Positions 45,001 through 53,357 of a stretch of DNA of 64,000 bases are shown in pieces. The notes under the pieces were generated by a model. That model worked only from the letters and a program-made list of their open reading frames with translations, was not told the DNA's origin and did no database searches. The position numbers were made by a program, and so were the translations under genes. How positions within the stretch are numbered: the first letter of the stretch is position 1; each line of letters begins with the position of its first letter. Source of the stretch: Longimicrobiales bacterium (GTDB taxonomy: Bacteria; Gemmatimonadota; Gemmatimonadetes; Longimicrobiales; Gaopeijiaceae); the NCBI GenBank assembly GCA_958296005.1, contig CATQHQ010000001.1:326134-390133 (forward strand), written 5' to 3'.

Positions 45001-46259
45001 CCGGCCCTGCCAGCGACCTCCAACGGACGACGCTGGACCAGCTGGGCAACGACGACGGCGTCTACAACCTGGGCGACTTCCTGTCGTGGCGAGACCGGTG
45101 CCGGGCGGGCGGTGCCCGGTGCGAGACCGGCGCACCGTCCGTGCTACCCTCGCAGATACCCGTGTCGCCATACCACCAAGAGCCGTGGGGACGGAGGCGG
45201 CCGCCGGGCCGGAAACCGGCCTCACGCAGGAACAGACGACAACGGCGGGACCGCGTGCGCACGATCGGGGCCGGCTGGAACCCATCGCGGACCACCAGGG
45301 GACCGCGGGTCATGTTCCGGGCTCTTTGGCTGCGGCTGATCGTGCCGGCGCTCGTGGCCGCATGCGGAGGCGATTCCCCTCCCACGGTTCCCCTTCCCGT
45401 CCCCACGACCATGGTCCTCTCGCCGTCCGCCCTCACGCTGGAGGCTATCGACGACACGCAGCAGTTGGGCGTCCAAGTTTGGGACCAGAATGGCAACCTG
45501 ATAGCCGACGCAACGGTCCTCTGGACCAGTTCGGCGCCGGGCGTGGCTACCGTCGACGCCACCGGACTGGTCACGGCAGCCGGCGGTGGCGTCGCCACCG
45601 TTTCGGCTCAAGCGGGCACGGCTCGCGCTCAAACCGCCGTCACGGTGAGGCAGACTCCCCGCGAACTGGAGAAAGTCGAGGGCGACGGCCAAGACGGCGT
45701 TGCGGGCGACCCCCTGGACGTTTCGCCGGCGGTGCGGGTGCTGGACGCCAACGGACATGCGGCCCGAGACGCCGTAGTCCGCTTTGAAGTGACTTCGGGC
45801 GGCGGCTCGGTCGCTCCAGATTCGGTCATCACGCAAGCCGACGGCTTGGCTCGGACGATGTGGACCTTGGGGTCAGACTCGTCGCAGACGTTGCAGGCAT
45901 CGGTGGCGGGCCTGAGCACCGAGTTCAGCGCCGTCGCCCTTCCCTTGCCTGGGTTCCTCGCCGTCGACTTGACTCTGCCCGGTTCGAACGACGACGCGGG
46001 TGCCTTGCTGGAGGTGGAGGGCCCCGGCCTGGACTCGTTGCGCTCGGCGGAGTTCCAATTGTTCCACGCGGGCGTTCCGTTGCGGCGTCGAGTCGTTCTG
46101 GCCGGCCGCTTGCGGACGGGGAACGTGCTGGAGTTCTGGGTGCCGAACGTCTTTCGCGCCTCAAGCTACGAAGTCCGGTTGCTGCAGGTGGCCGCCGCGG
46201 AGACGTATGCCCAGCGAGACCTAGACGGTTACCGGGTGGGGGTGCGACGAGAGGACTAG
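42093..46259 (+). CDS. Secreted BNR/sortilin-like repeat protein, continuous in frame with a C-terminal Ig-type module
   Basis: The start is uncertain: TTG at 42093 gives a signal peptide (VRCFVLCATLALAAQAG); the frame is open back into the tRNA, which cannot be coding. Residues about 90-740 are BNR/VPS10-like propeller blades with recurring DGGATW, DGGDTW, SPDRGESW and FGETW motifs and repeated DPxxPDxxYAG lead-ins. Beta-sandwich modules follow (VQEQELEVPVGGQPV, VEVRLTVGVLVSTR). Near 45080 the sequence NLGDFLSWRDRC resembles the natural C-terminus of such proteins, yet no stop occurs before 46259, and a second lipoprotein-like signal begins at 45312. It is either a true fusion or two genes with a lost stop. 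No catalytic residues recognised. Confidence 0.75.
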   Translation: MSRGGRWLRQVRCFVLCATLALAAQAGRAARADALATGAVAAGAQTDDPARRWDFFMEQRRSPGLEGLGGRLQAARSAVLRRPVRTTPPGRRTAVRSGTWEPLGPQVIPWFLNSTGRVSAVTLHPTDPDLIFAGGAQGGVWRTDNQGMSWQPLTDDQCSLAMGAVALDPVAPNIVYAGTGEAHFSGDSYYGCGVLRSIDGGATWTHFGQSVFDNAWGGARFSRMAVDPATAGSVNETTVYAATDLGFYRSTNSGRTWSNTLAPVGDNVVTDLALHPSVPARLLVGIKRGGVHRSIDGGATWEHLDLGDSTDGRVMLAQAASDPGIVYAAFDPQLEEDAPPKLYRTSDGGDTWSALPAEGASCNQCWYDMTLAVHPRDPNVLYFGGILFYRSDNGGQSFKVKMNQAEWIHVDQHVITTDPDRPDMVWVGNDGGVYRSPDRGESWQSLNTNLELTQFYGGVSIQPHEPFVLGGTQDNGTVRHRPGDPVWQLVLGGDGGFTATHPTRDRIWAETQWGGDYSGPRRSDGGSFLEQVIAGINLDDNAWFIPPLVMDPFDPDVLYFGTTRLYRTRDGGDWWEATLNESRGVSSPISAIAPARSDGAVVYAASWGQVHVTRDGGDTWRTGVLPNRYVSDLAVHPFRAGRAWATVSGFGSGHVFATDDFGETWQDVTGNLPDHPVNAVLLDPGNDGQLFIGTDLGVFASATPGRWERFGGGLPMVAVFDLVVEPHARMMVAATHGRGAFSVPASAPLALQVRVQEQELEVPVGGQPVAAVAGVGVFGTDWPSERWTATHGGSEWLSLDASSGAPFDTLAWTVDPSDLEAGEYAETVRLRAPGVSEEDEAAVEVRLTVGVLVSTRDRSGGRAVSMAGVAETFADSVVVELKGFGAEASTWSASVGRAGGSAWLELLDSAGTAGDRLRWRRSASAVDAGLHVDTIQIDVDGAGRPFFVADTFQVAADISVQAAAQALLGAGPASDLQRTTLDQLGNDDGVYNLGDFLSWRDRCRAGGARCETGAPSVLPSQIPVSPYHQEPWGRRRPPGRKPASRRNRRQRRDRVRTIGAGWNPSRTTRGPRVMFRALWLRLIVPALVAACGGDSPPTVPLPVPTTMVLSPSALTLEAIDDTQQLGVQVWDQNGNLIADATVLWTSSAPGVATVDATGLVTAAGGGVATVSAQAGTARAQTAVTVRQTPRELEKVEGDGQDGVAGDPLDVSPAVRVLDANGHAARDAVVRFEVTSGGGSVAPDSVITQADGLARTMWTLGSDSSQTLQASVAGLSTEFSAVALPLPGFLAVDLTLPGSNDDAGALLEVEGPGLDSLRSAEFQLFHAGVPLRRRVVLAGRLRTGNVLEFWVPNVFRASSYEVRLLQVAAAETYAQRDLDGYRVGVRRED
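45312..46259 (+). CDS. Possible separate gene: Ig-like lipoprotein inside the long frame
   Basis: From ATG 45312, with AGGGGA upstream, the frame encodes a classic lipoprotein signal (LWLRLIVPALVAACGG), a short Pro-rich linker, a Big_2-like Ig domain (LSPSALTLEAIDDTQQLGVQ, SSAPGVATVDATGLVTAAGG) and a module with VAGDPLDVSPAVRVLDANG. The first 200 residues are paralogous to the N-terminus of the lipoprotein at 17753. The tail (about 220-315) is a beta-rich IPT-like domain (FLAVDLTLPGS, LEFWVPNVFRASSYEVRLL). A perfect GGCCGG-AAA-CCGGCC hairpin (45207-45221) lies in front. This would be 315 aa if made independently. Confidence 0.55.
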   Translation: MFRALWLRLIVPALVAACGGDSPPTVPLPVPTTMVLSPSALTLEAIDDTQQLGVQVWDQNGNLIADATVLWTSSAPGVATVDATGLVTAAGGGVATVSAQAGTARAQTAVTVRQTPRELEKVEGDGQDGVAGDPLDVSPAVRVLDANGHAARDAVVRFEVTSGGGSVAPDSVITQADGLARTMWTLGSDSSQTLQASVAGLSTEFSAVALPLPGFLAVDLTLPGSNDDAGALLEVEGPGLDSLRSAEFQLFHAGVPLRRRVVLAGRLRTGNVLEFWVPNVFRASSYEVRLLQVAAAETYAQRDLDGYRVGVRRED

Positions 46260-46310
46260 GACGCCGAGCTTTCGGGCGTTTTGCAACGGCGTGCGAGACT
46301 TGGCGACGGG

Positions 46311-46340
46311 CTGACAGCGACCTTGGCGCTACCGTATCTT
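46311..46340 (+). promoter_or_regulatory. Candidate promoter of the gene at 46380
   Basis: CTGACA (46311-46316) and TATCTT (46335-46340) with an 18-base spacer, 39 bases before the GTG start. Same -10 sequence as the tRNA-Ile and imuA promoters. It implies that this gene is transcribed separately from the similar gene before it. Confidence 0.5.
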
Positions 46341-46379
46341 GTCGGGTGTCGCACTCATCTCGCCTCGACCCAGAACGCC

Positions 46380-49300
46380 GTGTCCCCGACCCGTCCCCTC
46401 CGCCTTGCTCTGGCCGCCGTCGCCGCCGTCGTCGCCTGGCCCCAGCACGCCCGGCCCCAGCAGCAGCCCTTCCTCGACTCCGCCTTCCTGGCTGGCTACC
46501 GCTGGCGAAACTTGGGACCCGACCGCGGCGGGCGTTCCATCGCCGTCAGCGGAGTCGTCGGCCGACCCATGGAAGCCTACTTCGGCGCGACTGGAGGCGG
46601 GCTCTGGAAGACGACCGACGGCGGCGAGCGCTGGCTCCCCGTCACCGACTTCAAGATCGGGTCGGCGTCGGTGGGGGCCGTGGCGGTCAGCGAGTCGAAC
46701 CCGGACCTGGTCTTCATCGGTACCGGGGAGACCTGCATCCGAGGCAACATCCTCCCGGGCGACGGGCTCTACCGGAGCCGGGACGCCGGAGAGACGTGGG
46801 AGCACGTGGGCTTCTCGGAGGCCGACGCCATCTCCAAGGTTCGCGTGCACCCGACAAACCCGGAGATCGTCTACGTCGCGTCCTTCGGGAAGTACAGCGC
46901 CCCCAGCGAGGAACGGGGCGTCTACAAGAGCACGGACGGGGGCGACACTTGGCGACGGGTCCTCTACCGGGACGAGCGCACCGGCGCCATCGACGTCGTG
47001 CTGGACCGCAACGACCCGGACGTGATCTACGCCTCGCTCTGGGAGGCGTTCCGCAAGGAGTACACGATGTCGTCGGGCGGGGCGGGCAGCGGGATGTTCA
47101 AGAGCGTCGACGGCGGCGAGACGTGGACCGAGATCACCCGGGCGACGGGGATGCCCGCGGAGGGCGTGGTGGGAAGGATCGGCCTAGCCGTCTCCAGCGC
47201 CAACTCCAACCGGGTCTACGCGCTCTTCGAGCACGCCGACGGTGGTCTCTTCCGTAGCGACGACGCCGGGGCCAGCTGGACGCTGGTGAACGACGAGCGG
47301 CGCATCCGCCAGCGGGCGTTCTACTACACTCACGTCTTCGCGGACCACCTCGACGAGGACGTGGTGTACGTGCAGAACACCTCGTTCTTCCGGTCGGAGG
47401 ACGGCGGCGAGAGCTACGAAGTCATCAACAACGGAACCCACGGCGACTTTCACGACTTCTGGATTGATCCAGAGGACCCGTCGCACGTGGTGGTGGGCAA
47501 CGACGGGGGCGGCGCCGTCAGCTTCGACACCGGGGGACACTGGACGGACCAGGAGTTCTCCACGGCCCAGTTCTACCATGCGGTCACCACCGCTCACGTC
47601 CCCTTCCACGTCTGCGGGTCGCAGCAGGACAACAGCACGCTGTGCCTGCCGTCGACGTGGAACGCGAGCCGGATGGGCTTCGGCGGCGCGCCGGCCCGTG
47701 GCAACCCGCCGGAGAGCATCACGGAGGGCTCCATGGATGTGGCCTACCGGGCGGGAGGAGGCGAGCCGGGCTACATCGCGCCGGACCCCCAGGACCTCGA
47801 TCTCTTCTACTCGGGCGTTAACAACGGCCGCTACATCGACAAGTACAACCGGCGACTGGGGACCACCCGGGAAGTCGTCCCCTATCCATGGTTCTACTCC
47901 GGCGAGCCCGCCAGCGACATGGTGGAGCGCTGGCAGTGGACCTTCCCCATCGTCTTTTCGCCCCTGAACCCGTCGGCCCTCTACGCCGCGTCCAACCGGC
48001 TATGGCGCAGCACCGACGGCGGCAACTCCTGGGAGCGGATCAGCGACGACCTGACACGCGCCGACCCCGCCACTCTGGGGCACTCGGGAGGCCCCATCAC
48101 CGGCGACATGAACGGCCCCGAGGTCTACGCCACGATCTTCTCGGTGGGGCTGGGAAAGGTGGACGAGGACGTGATCTGGACCGGATCCGACGACGGCCTC
48201 GTCCACGTGACCCAGGACGGCGGCGCGACCTGGACGAACGCGACCCCGCCGGATATGCCCGACTTCGGTCGAGTGAGCCGGATCGACCCTTCCGCCTTCA
48301 ACGCCGCGAAGGCGTACATGTCGGTTCGGCGGGCGTTGCTGGACGACCGCGCGCCCCACATCTGGAAGTCGGCAGACTACGGGCGGAGCTGGACCCGGAT
48401 CACCGACGGCATCCCCTACGGCGCGTACGTGAACGCCGTCACGGAGGACCCGACACGGGAAGGGCTGTTGTACGCCGGCACCAACCAAGGCGTCTACGTT
48501 TCCTACGACGACGGCGGGAGCTGGCAGGAGCTCAACCCGGGGCTGCCCGGCATCCCGGTAGTGGACGTGCTGGCCGAGCACAACGAGCTGGTGATCGGAA
48601 CCCATGGCCGGGGGTTCTGGGTGCTGGACAACGCAGCCCCCCTGCGGCAGGCGAGTGCGGAGTTGGCCCAGCGCCCGGTCGCGCTCTTCGACCCGCCGGC
48701 GGCGTTCCGCTCCGCCAACGGCGTGATCCTGTCGTGGTGGTTCGCAGAGGCGCCCGCCCAGGCCAAGCTGGAGATCCTGGACGCCTCCGGGGAGGTGCTG
48801 CGGACCTTCGAGCCCGCGGCGCCGGACTCGGCGGACGAAGCCGGAGACGGCGATCAGCAAGAGTCCACCCGGCCGGCCCCGTCCGTCCGCGACCGCTGGG
48901 CCGGACCGGCCATGCCCGCCGAAAGCGGCCTGAACCAGCTGCACTGGGACCTGAAGACCCAGTCCGCCGCCACCTTCCCCGGGATGATCCTGTGGGGTGT
49001 CCGCACGATGGCGCCGACGGTTCCCCCGGGCCGCTACACGATCCGTCTCACCGCCGACGGTCGCATGGAGACGACCGAGGTCGACGTCCGCCGCCACCCG
49101 TGGGTCGACGACGCGACCGACGCCGATCTAGCCGCCCAGTACGAGTTCGCGCGCCGGATATGGGAGCGGGTCGACGCGGCCAACAAGGCGGTGGTCGCGG
49201 TCCGCCGGGTCAAGACGCAGCTGGAGGACCGCTTGGCGTCCGAGGAAGCGGCGGGCGACGAGCGGCTGGCGGACGCGGCCCAGACGCTCGAGGAACGCGC

Positions 49301-49601
49301 CTCGGCGGTTGAAGGCGACATCTATCAAGTCAGGAACCGGAGCAACCAGGACCCCCTCAACTTCCCCATCAAGGTGAACAACCGGCTGGCGAACCTGCTG
49401 TCGATGGTGGAGCGAGGCGACGGACGGCCCAACGAGGGAATGCACGAGGTCTTCGGCATCATGACCGCCGAGCTTCAGCGGCATCTGGAACGGCTGGCCG
49501 ATCTATGGGAACGGGAGTTGGCAGCCGTGAACCGGGAGCTGGAACGGCTGGGGCTGCCGCTGCTCGACCCCGGCGAGAACGACCGAACCGCCGTGAGCTA
49601 G
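46380..49601 (+). CDS. Secreted sortilin/VPS10-like BNR-repeat protein
   Basis: Exported protein (1,073 aa) of the family often labelled WD40/YVTN/BNR-like or glycosyl hydrolase; actual activity unknown. GTG at 46380 gives a signal peptide (RLALAAVAAVVAWPQHARPQ). About ten blades with DGGERW, DAGETW, DGGDTW, DDAGASW and DGGNSW fill residues 35-760. The C-terminal part has a beta domain (LDASGEVLRTFEPAAPD) and NQLHWDLKTQ, VPPGRYTIRLTADG, then a helical tail from about 920 (ERVDAANKAVVAVRRVKTQ). Family landmarks RNLGPDRGGRSIAVSGV and SGVNNGRYIDKYNRRLG are clear. Convergent with, and overlapping by 4 nt, the symporter gene. Confidence 0.88.
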   Translation: MSPTRPLRLALAAVAAVVAWPQHARPQQQPFLDSAFLAGYRWRNLGPDRGGRSIAVSGVVGRPMEAYFGATGGGLWKTTDGGERWLPVTDFKIGSASVGAVAVSESNPDLVFIGTGETCIRGNILPGDGLYRSRDAGETWEHVGFSEADAISKVRVHPTNPEIVYVASFGKYSAPSEERGVYKSTDGGDTWRRVLYRDERTGAIDVVLDRNDPDVIYASLWEAFRKEYTMSSGGAGSGMFKSVDGGETWTEITRATGMPAEGVVGRIGLAVSSANSNRVYALFEHADGGLFRSDDAGASWTLVNDERRIRQRAFYYTHVFADHLDEDVVYVQNTSFFRSEDGGESYEVINNGTHGDFHDFWIDPEDPSHVVVGNDGGGAVSFDTGGHWTDQEFSTAQFYHAVTTAHVPFHVCGSQQDNSTLCLPSTWNASRMGFGGAPARGNPPESITEGSMDVAYRAGGGEPGYIAPDPQDLDLFYSGVNNGRYIDKYNRRLGTTREVVPYPWFYSGEPASDMVERWQWTFPIVFSPLNPSALYAASNRLWRSTDGGNSWERISDDLTRADPATLGHSGGPITGDMNGPEVYATIFSVGLGKVDEDVIWTGSDDGLVHVTQDGGATWTNATPPDMPDFGRVSRIDPSAFNAAKAYMSVRRALLDDRAPHIWKSADYGRSWTRITDGIPYGAYVNAVTEDPTREGLLYAGTNQGVYVSYDDGGSWQELNPGLPGIPVVDVLAEHNELVIGTHGRGFWVLDNAAPLRQASAELAQRPVALFDPPAAFRSANGVILSWWFAEAPAQAKLEILDASGEVLRTFEPAAPDSADEAGDGDQQESTRPAPSVRDRWAGPAMPAESGLNQLHWDLKTQSAATFPGMILWGVRTMAPTVPPGRYTIRLTADGRMETTEVDVRRHPWVDDATDADLAAQYEFARRIWERVDAANKAVVAVRRVKTQLEDRLASEEAAGDERLADAAQTLEERASAVEGDIYQVRNRSNQDPLNFPIKVNNRLANLLSMVERGDGRPNEGMHEVFGIMTAELQRHLERLADLWERELAAVNRELERLGLPLLDPGENDRTAVS

Positions 49602-51259
49602 GCTCGTCCCCGGCCCAGGCTGAGCACCAGGCCGACCCCCAGCACCGTCGCCGCGCCGATCACGTTGTGCCAGAGGTACGCCACGTCCGGCGCCAGGTAG
49701 GCGGTCGCCGCGACGGCTACCATGCCCGCCGGCAACCCCGCGAACGCGCCGACGCCACGAGCCCTGGGAACCATCGCCAGCAGGAACACCCCCAGGATGG
49801 AGCCGTAGAAGAGGGATCCGACCCGGTTCACCACCTCGATCAGCGACCCCAGGTCCGCGATGAAGGTGGCGACCACGCAGGCGAACGCTCCCCAGAAGAG
49901 GGTGGTCCACTTGGAGACCGCCAAGTAGTGGGCGTCGTCGGCCCGAGGCCGGAACCAGCGCCGGTAGAAGTCCACGACGCTGGTCGTGGAGAGGGAGTTG
50001 AGTTCCGACGAGATGCTCGACATCGCCGCCGCGATCACCGCCGCGATGAAGAGCCCCGACAACCCGATGGGAAGCTCGCTCAGGACGAAGCGGGGGATCA
50101 CGTAGTTCACGTCGTTGGAGGGCTCCCCCGTCACTTCCTCCGCCAGCCCGAGCGCCTCCGCCCGGATCTCCTGAACCGCCGCTTCCCGGGAGAGGAACTC
50201 CTCCATGGTCTCGCGGGCCGTCCCGTCCTCCGCCTCCGCGGCTCGCGTGGCCGCCGCCGCCCGCTCCGCCAGCGCGTCCCCGAACCGGTTTTGAAGGGCT
50301 TCGTACTCGGCACCCCGCTCCCGGACGACGGTCGCCTCGTGGGCCGGGTTGTACAGCAGCGGCTGGGGCTTGAACTGGTAGTGGACGAAGACCAGCACCC
50401 CCACCAGAAGCACCAGCGCTTGCAGGGGGATCTTCCAGTAGGCGCTCATGAGGAGCGAGTTGCGCGCCGCGCCCACCGACTTGGCGGCCAAGTACCGCTG
50501 CACTTGGCTCTGGTCGGTGCCGAAGTACGACAGCATGAGGAAAGTGCCGCCGATCAGCCCCGACCACAGTGTGTACTGCTCCGTGACGGTGAAGGAGAGG
50601 TCGAAGACCTTGAGCCGTCCCGCCGCCCCCGCCAGCCGCAGCGCGTCGTCCGGCGACACGGGCATCTTCACGATCAGCACCACCACCACTGCCGTCAGCG
50701 ACGCCACGATGAGGACCATCTGCTTCACGTCGGCCCACGTCACCGCCTGGATGCCGCCGAGCATGGTGTACGCCACCGTGGGGACGCCGATCAGCGCTAC
50801 GCACCACTCGAGAGGCCAGCCGAAGACGGCGGAGAAGACCACCCCCGGCGCCGCGATGATCGTTCCGCATGCCGCCCCACGGGAAAGGAGGAAGAGGAAG
50901 GCCGTGAGCGACCGGGTACCGGGACCAAACCGTTGCTCCAGGTACTCGTAGGCGGTGTAGACCCCGGCACCCCGCAGGAGAGGGACCAGCGTTACCCCGA
51001 GGATCACCATCGCCAGCGGCAGGCCGAAGTAGATCTGGACGAAGCGAAGGCCGTCGGTGGCGCCCTGCCCAGTGGTCCCGATCATCGTCACGGCGGAGAG
51101 CTGGGTGGCCATGACCGAGAGCCCCACGGCCCACCAGGGCAGCGACCGGTTGGCGAGGAAGTAGCCTTCGATCTCGCGAGTGCCCTTGGCCCGGCGGACG
51201 CCATCCACCACCACGTAGGCCACGTAGCCGACGACGACGACCCAGTTCAGGGGGTGCAT
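49598..51259 (-). CDS. Sodium:solute symporter (SSS family)
   Basis: Inner-membrane Na+-coupled importer (553 aa) of the SSF fold, about 13 hydrophobic segments. Motifs: GYFLANRSLPWWAVGLSVMATQLSAVTMIG (N-terminal Na+ site region), YTAYEYLEQRFG, FLLSRGAACG, GGIQAVTWADVKQ, SYFGTDQSQVQRYL and MSSISSELNSLSTTSV. A charged, Ala/Glu-rich soluble insertion (about residues 310-390) lies between membrane segments, as in many Bacteroidota-type sialic acid or sugar symporters. The ATG at 51259 follows AAGAGGA. Substrate cannot be told. A 36-aa membrane peptide is encoded just upstream. Confidence 0.93.
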   Translation of the reverse strand: MHPLNWVVVVGYVAYVVVDGVRRAKGTREIEGYFLANRSLPWWAVGLSVMATQLSAVTMIGTTGQGATDGLRFVQIYFGLPLAMVILGVTLVPLLRGAGVYTAYEYLEQRFGPGTRSLTAFLFLLSRGAACGTIIAAPGVVFSAVFGWPLEWCVALIGVPTVAYTMLGGIQAVTWADVKQMVLIVASLTAVVVVLIVKMPVSPDDALRLAGAAGRLKVFDLSFTVTEQYTLWSGLIGGTFLMLSYFGTDQSQVQRYLAAKSVGAARNSLLMSAYWKIPLQALVLLVGVLVFVHYQFKPQPLLYNPAHEATVVRERGAEYEALQNRFGDALAERAAAATRAAEAEDGTARETMEEFLSREAAVQEIRAEALGLAEEVTGEPSNDVNYVIPRFVLSELPIGLSGLFIAAVIAAAMSSISSELNSLSTTSVVDFYRRWFRPRADDAHYLAVSKWTTLFWGAFACVVATFIADLGSLIEVVNRVGSLFYGSILGVFLLAMVPRARGVGAFAGLPAGMVAVAATAYLAPDVAYLWHNVIGAATVLGVGLVLSLGRGRA

Positions 51260-51278
51260 GGCGGAGTCCTCTTCCCCT

Positions 51279-51389
51279 TCAGCCGTGGTAGCGGGCCTGG
51301 AGGAGCCAGAGGAGGACCATCGTCGCCGCTTGGATCAGAATCACCCGCAGGAACGTCCGGCGGACGGCGGGGGCGTCGTCGGCTGGCAT
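51279..51389 (-). CDS. Small membrane peptide (36 aa) upstream of the symporter
   Basis: ATG at 51389 with GGAGAG six bases upstream, stop at 51279-51281, 19 bases before the symporter start. The product has a polar N-terminus (PADDAPAVRRTF), then one hydrophobic helix (LRVILIQAATMVLLWLLQ) and a short positive end (ARYHG). Its size, single helix with positive-inside flanks and tight coupling suggest an accessory subunit or stabiliser of the symporter. I know no named family for it. Confidence 0.68.
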   Translation of the reverse strand: MPADDAPAVRRTFLRVILIQAATMVLLWLLQARYHG

Positions 51390-51546
51390 CGGCTGACTCT
51401 CCCTTAGGGAACCGTGGCGGGCGACTTGCCCGCTGCGAGGTCGGGCTTGCGCGCCCGGCTTGCAGACCCTTCAATACTTGAGACCGAGCGCGGTTTTCGC
51501 CAAGATTCCCCCTCTCGCGCTTTTCACTCCCACTTGGAGCAACGCC

Positions 51547-51930
51547 ATGAAGCGTGCCCGCGTCGCCCTGGCCTTCCTCGCGGTGCTAGCGGTCTCCGGC
51601 ATCCTCGCCGCCTGCGCCTCCGGCGGAGGCTCCTCAAGCGGACCCCGGCGGAACGCGAACGTCATCAGTTCCGAAGAACTCGCCGAGTTCACGAACCTCA
51701 CCGTCCACGACGTGATCAGGCGGCTGCGGCCGCGCTGGCTGACCGCGCGTGGCGGCGGCGAGCCGCAGGTCATCATGGACGGTGCCCGCATGGGAACCCC
51801 CAGCACCCTGCAGTCGATCTCGGTGTCCGACGTGGAGGCGTTGCGCTTCCACAGCGCCTCCGACGCCACCCTGCGCTTCGGAACCAACTACCCCAACGGG
51901 GCGATCGAAGTCACCAGCCGAGCCAGATAA
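51547..51930 (+). CDS. Small lipoprotein resembling a TonB-receptor plug domain
   Basis: A 127-aa lipoprotein: signal with lipobox LAAC (LAVSGILAACASGG), a Ser/Gly linker, then one compact domain with DVIRRLRPRWLTARGG, VIMDGARMGTPSTLQSI, DVEALRFHSASDATLRFG and NYPNGAIEVTSR. This order (repeat-shuffled helix, V-I-x-D-G, D-V-E-x-hydrophobic-x, A-x-D-A-x-x-R-F-G, N-G-x-I-x-V) is that of the plug domain of SusC/TonB receptors, here free of a barrel. ATG at 51547 chosen for the signal peptide; GGAGCAACGCC lies upstream. Function unknown. Confidence 0.75.
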   Translation: MKRARVALAFLAVLAVSGILAACASGGGSSSGPRRNANVISSEELAEFTNLTVHDVIRRLRPRWLTARGGGEPQVIMDGARMGTPSTLQSISVSDVEALRFHSASDATLRFGTNYPNGAIEVTSRAR

Positions 51931-51945
51931 GGCCCGGCAAGCCGG

Positions 51946-53163
51946 TCAGTTCCCAGCTGAAAACCGGTCGCCGGTTGGGAGCCGGTCGCCAGCCAGGAAC
52001 CGGCGGGCGAACTCCGTCAGCACGCGGGCGCACGTCCTGATCTCCGAGACCTCGACCCATTCGTTGTCGGTGTGGGCCTGGGCGATCGAACCCGGGCCGA
52101 AGCAGACGGCGGGGATCCCGATCTGGTTGAGGAAGCAGGCGTCCACCCACGCCGACATGCCCTTCACCTCGCCGGGGAGCCCGTGGCGGACGCACGCCCG
52201 GCGCAACCCTTCGACCACCGGCGAGTCCTCGGGTACCTCGGTGCCGGCCCGGTACAGCCCCGCCTCGATCCGGGCGTCCAGCTCGGGGCAGCTCTTGCGG
52301 GCCAGGGCCAGTACCGCCTCCATCTCGGCGATCACCCCCTCCCGGCTCTCGCCCGGCAGCGTTCGCCGCTCCACCACCAGATCGCACCGGCCGGGGTAGA
52401 CCGACGGCGCCGACCCTCCCCTGATCGTTCCTGCGTGAAGCGACGCGGGACCCAGCATCGGGTGGTTCGTCTCTCGCCGGAGGCGCCGGGCCTCGCTTTC
52501 CAGGGCGACGAGCAGGTGCCCCGCCCGGGCGATCGCATCCACCCCTTCGTCGGGACGAGAGCCGTGGGCCGCGCGGCCGTTCACTACCGCCTCGATCCAG
52601 AGGAAGCCCTTGTGGGCCGGCATGACGGCCAAGCCGGTAGGCTCGCACACCACCGCTGCGTCGGCTTCGATCCCGGACTCGACCAGCGCCTGCATCCCGA
52701 GCGAAGCGTGCTCCTCGTCGGCCGTCAGCGCGACGACCAGCTCGCCGGGGGAGTCCTCTTCCGCCAGCTCGGCCGCAGCGGAGAGGATGCACGCCACGCC
52801 CGACTTCATGTCCGCCGCGCCCCGGCCCCATACTCGCCCGTCTCGGACGGCGCCCGAGAACGGGGCGTCGATCTCGGCGACTCCCACCGTGTCCAGGTGG
52901 CCGTTGAGGAGAAGGCGAGCCGGTCTGCTTCTGCTCCCGGCGCCGGCGCTCCGGCGAGCGACCACGTTGAACCGTCCGGGGGCCACCTCCTCCACAGCCG
53001 TCTGGTACCCCCAGCCCGCAAGCCACCCGGCGGCCAGCGTTGCGATCTCCTCTTCTCCGGCGCCGCCGGCCTCGATCCGAGGGTTCACGGAGGGCGTGCG
53101 AACCAGGGCCCGGGTCGTGGCCACGGGATCGACGGCGCGTCCAGTTTTCCGTGCACCGACCAA
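51946..53163 (-). CDS. M20-family metallopeptidase (ArgE/DapE-like)
   Basis: Zinc amidohydrolase/peptidase related to acetylornithine deacetylase, succinyl-diaminopimelate desuccinylase and carboxypeptidase G2. Metal and catalytic residues are present: His and Asp in NGHLDTVG, bridging Asp in GRGAADMKSG, catalytic Glu pair in TADEEHASLG, Glu in CEPTG, and the final His in AHTDNEWV. The lid domain is seen at HGSRPDEGVDAI. TTG at 53163 preceded by GGGGAGG is preferred; this gives 405 aa. The natural substrate cannot be assigned. Convergent with the plug-like lipoprotein gene, 15 bases apart. Confidence 0.9.
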   Translation of the reverse strand: MVGARKTGRAVDPVATTRALVRTPSVNPRIEAGGAGEEEIATLAAGWLAGWGYQTAVEEVAPGRFNVVARRSAGAGSRSRPARLLLNGHLDTVGVAEIDAPFSGAVRDGRVWGRGAADMKSGVACILSAAAELAEEDSPGELVVALTADEEHASLGMQALVESGIEADAAVVCEPTGLAVMPAHKGFLWIEAVVNGRAAHGSRPDEGVDAIARAGHLLVALESEARRLRRETNHPMLGPASLHAGTIRGGSAPSVYPGRCDLVVERRTLPGESREGVIAEMEAVLALARKSCPELDARIEAGLYRAGTEVPEDSPVVEGLRRACVRHGLPGEVKGMSAWVDACFLNQIGIPAVCFGPGSIAQAHTDNEWVEVSEIRTCARVLTEFARRFLAGDRLPTGDRFSAGN

Positions 53164-53357
53164 TAAAGTGTCCTCCCCGACGAGCGGCTGCGGTATTGAC
53201 CAGCTGGAACCTGAAGGAGCGGAAAACGTAGATCGCACTAGGGCGGAACGACGATCCGAGACGCTCGGAGCAACCCGCTCCCGAGGAATGGCACGGTTGT
53301 TGCACTATCAAGAGCGCACCTACACAGCGCATTCACCACTAACCAGAGGAGGGAGTC

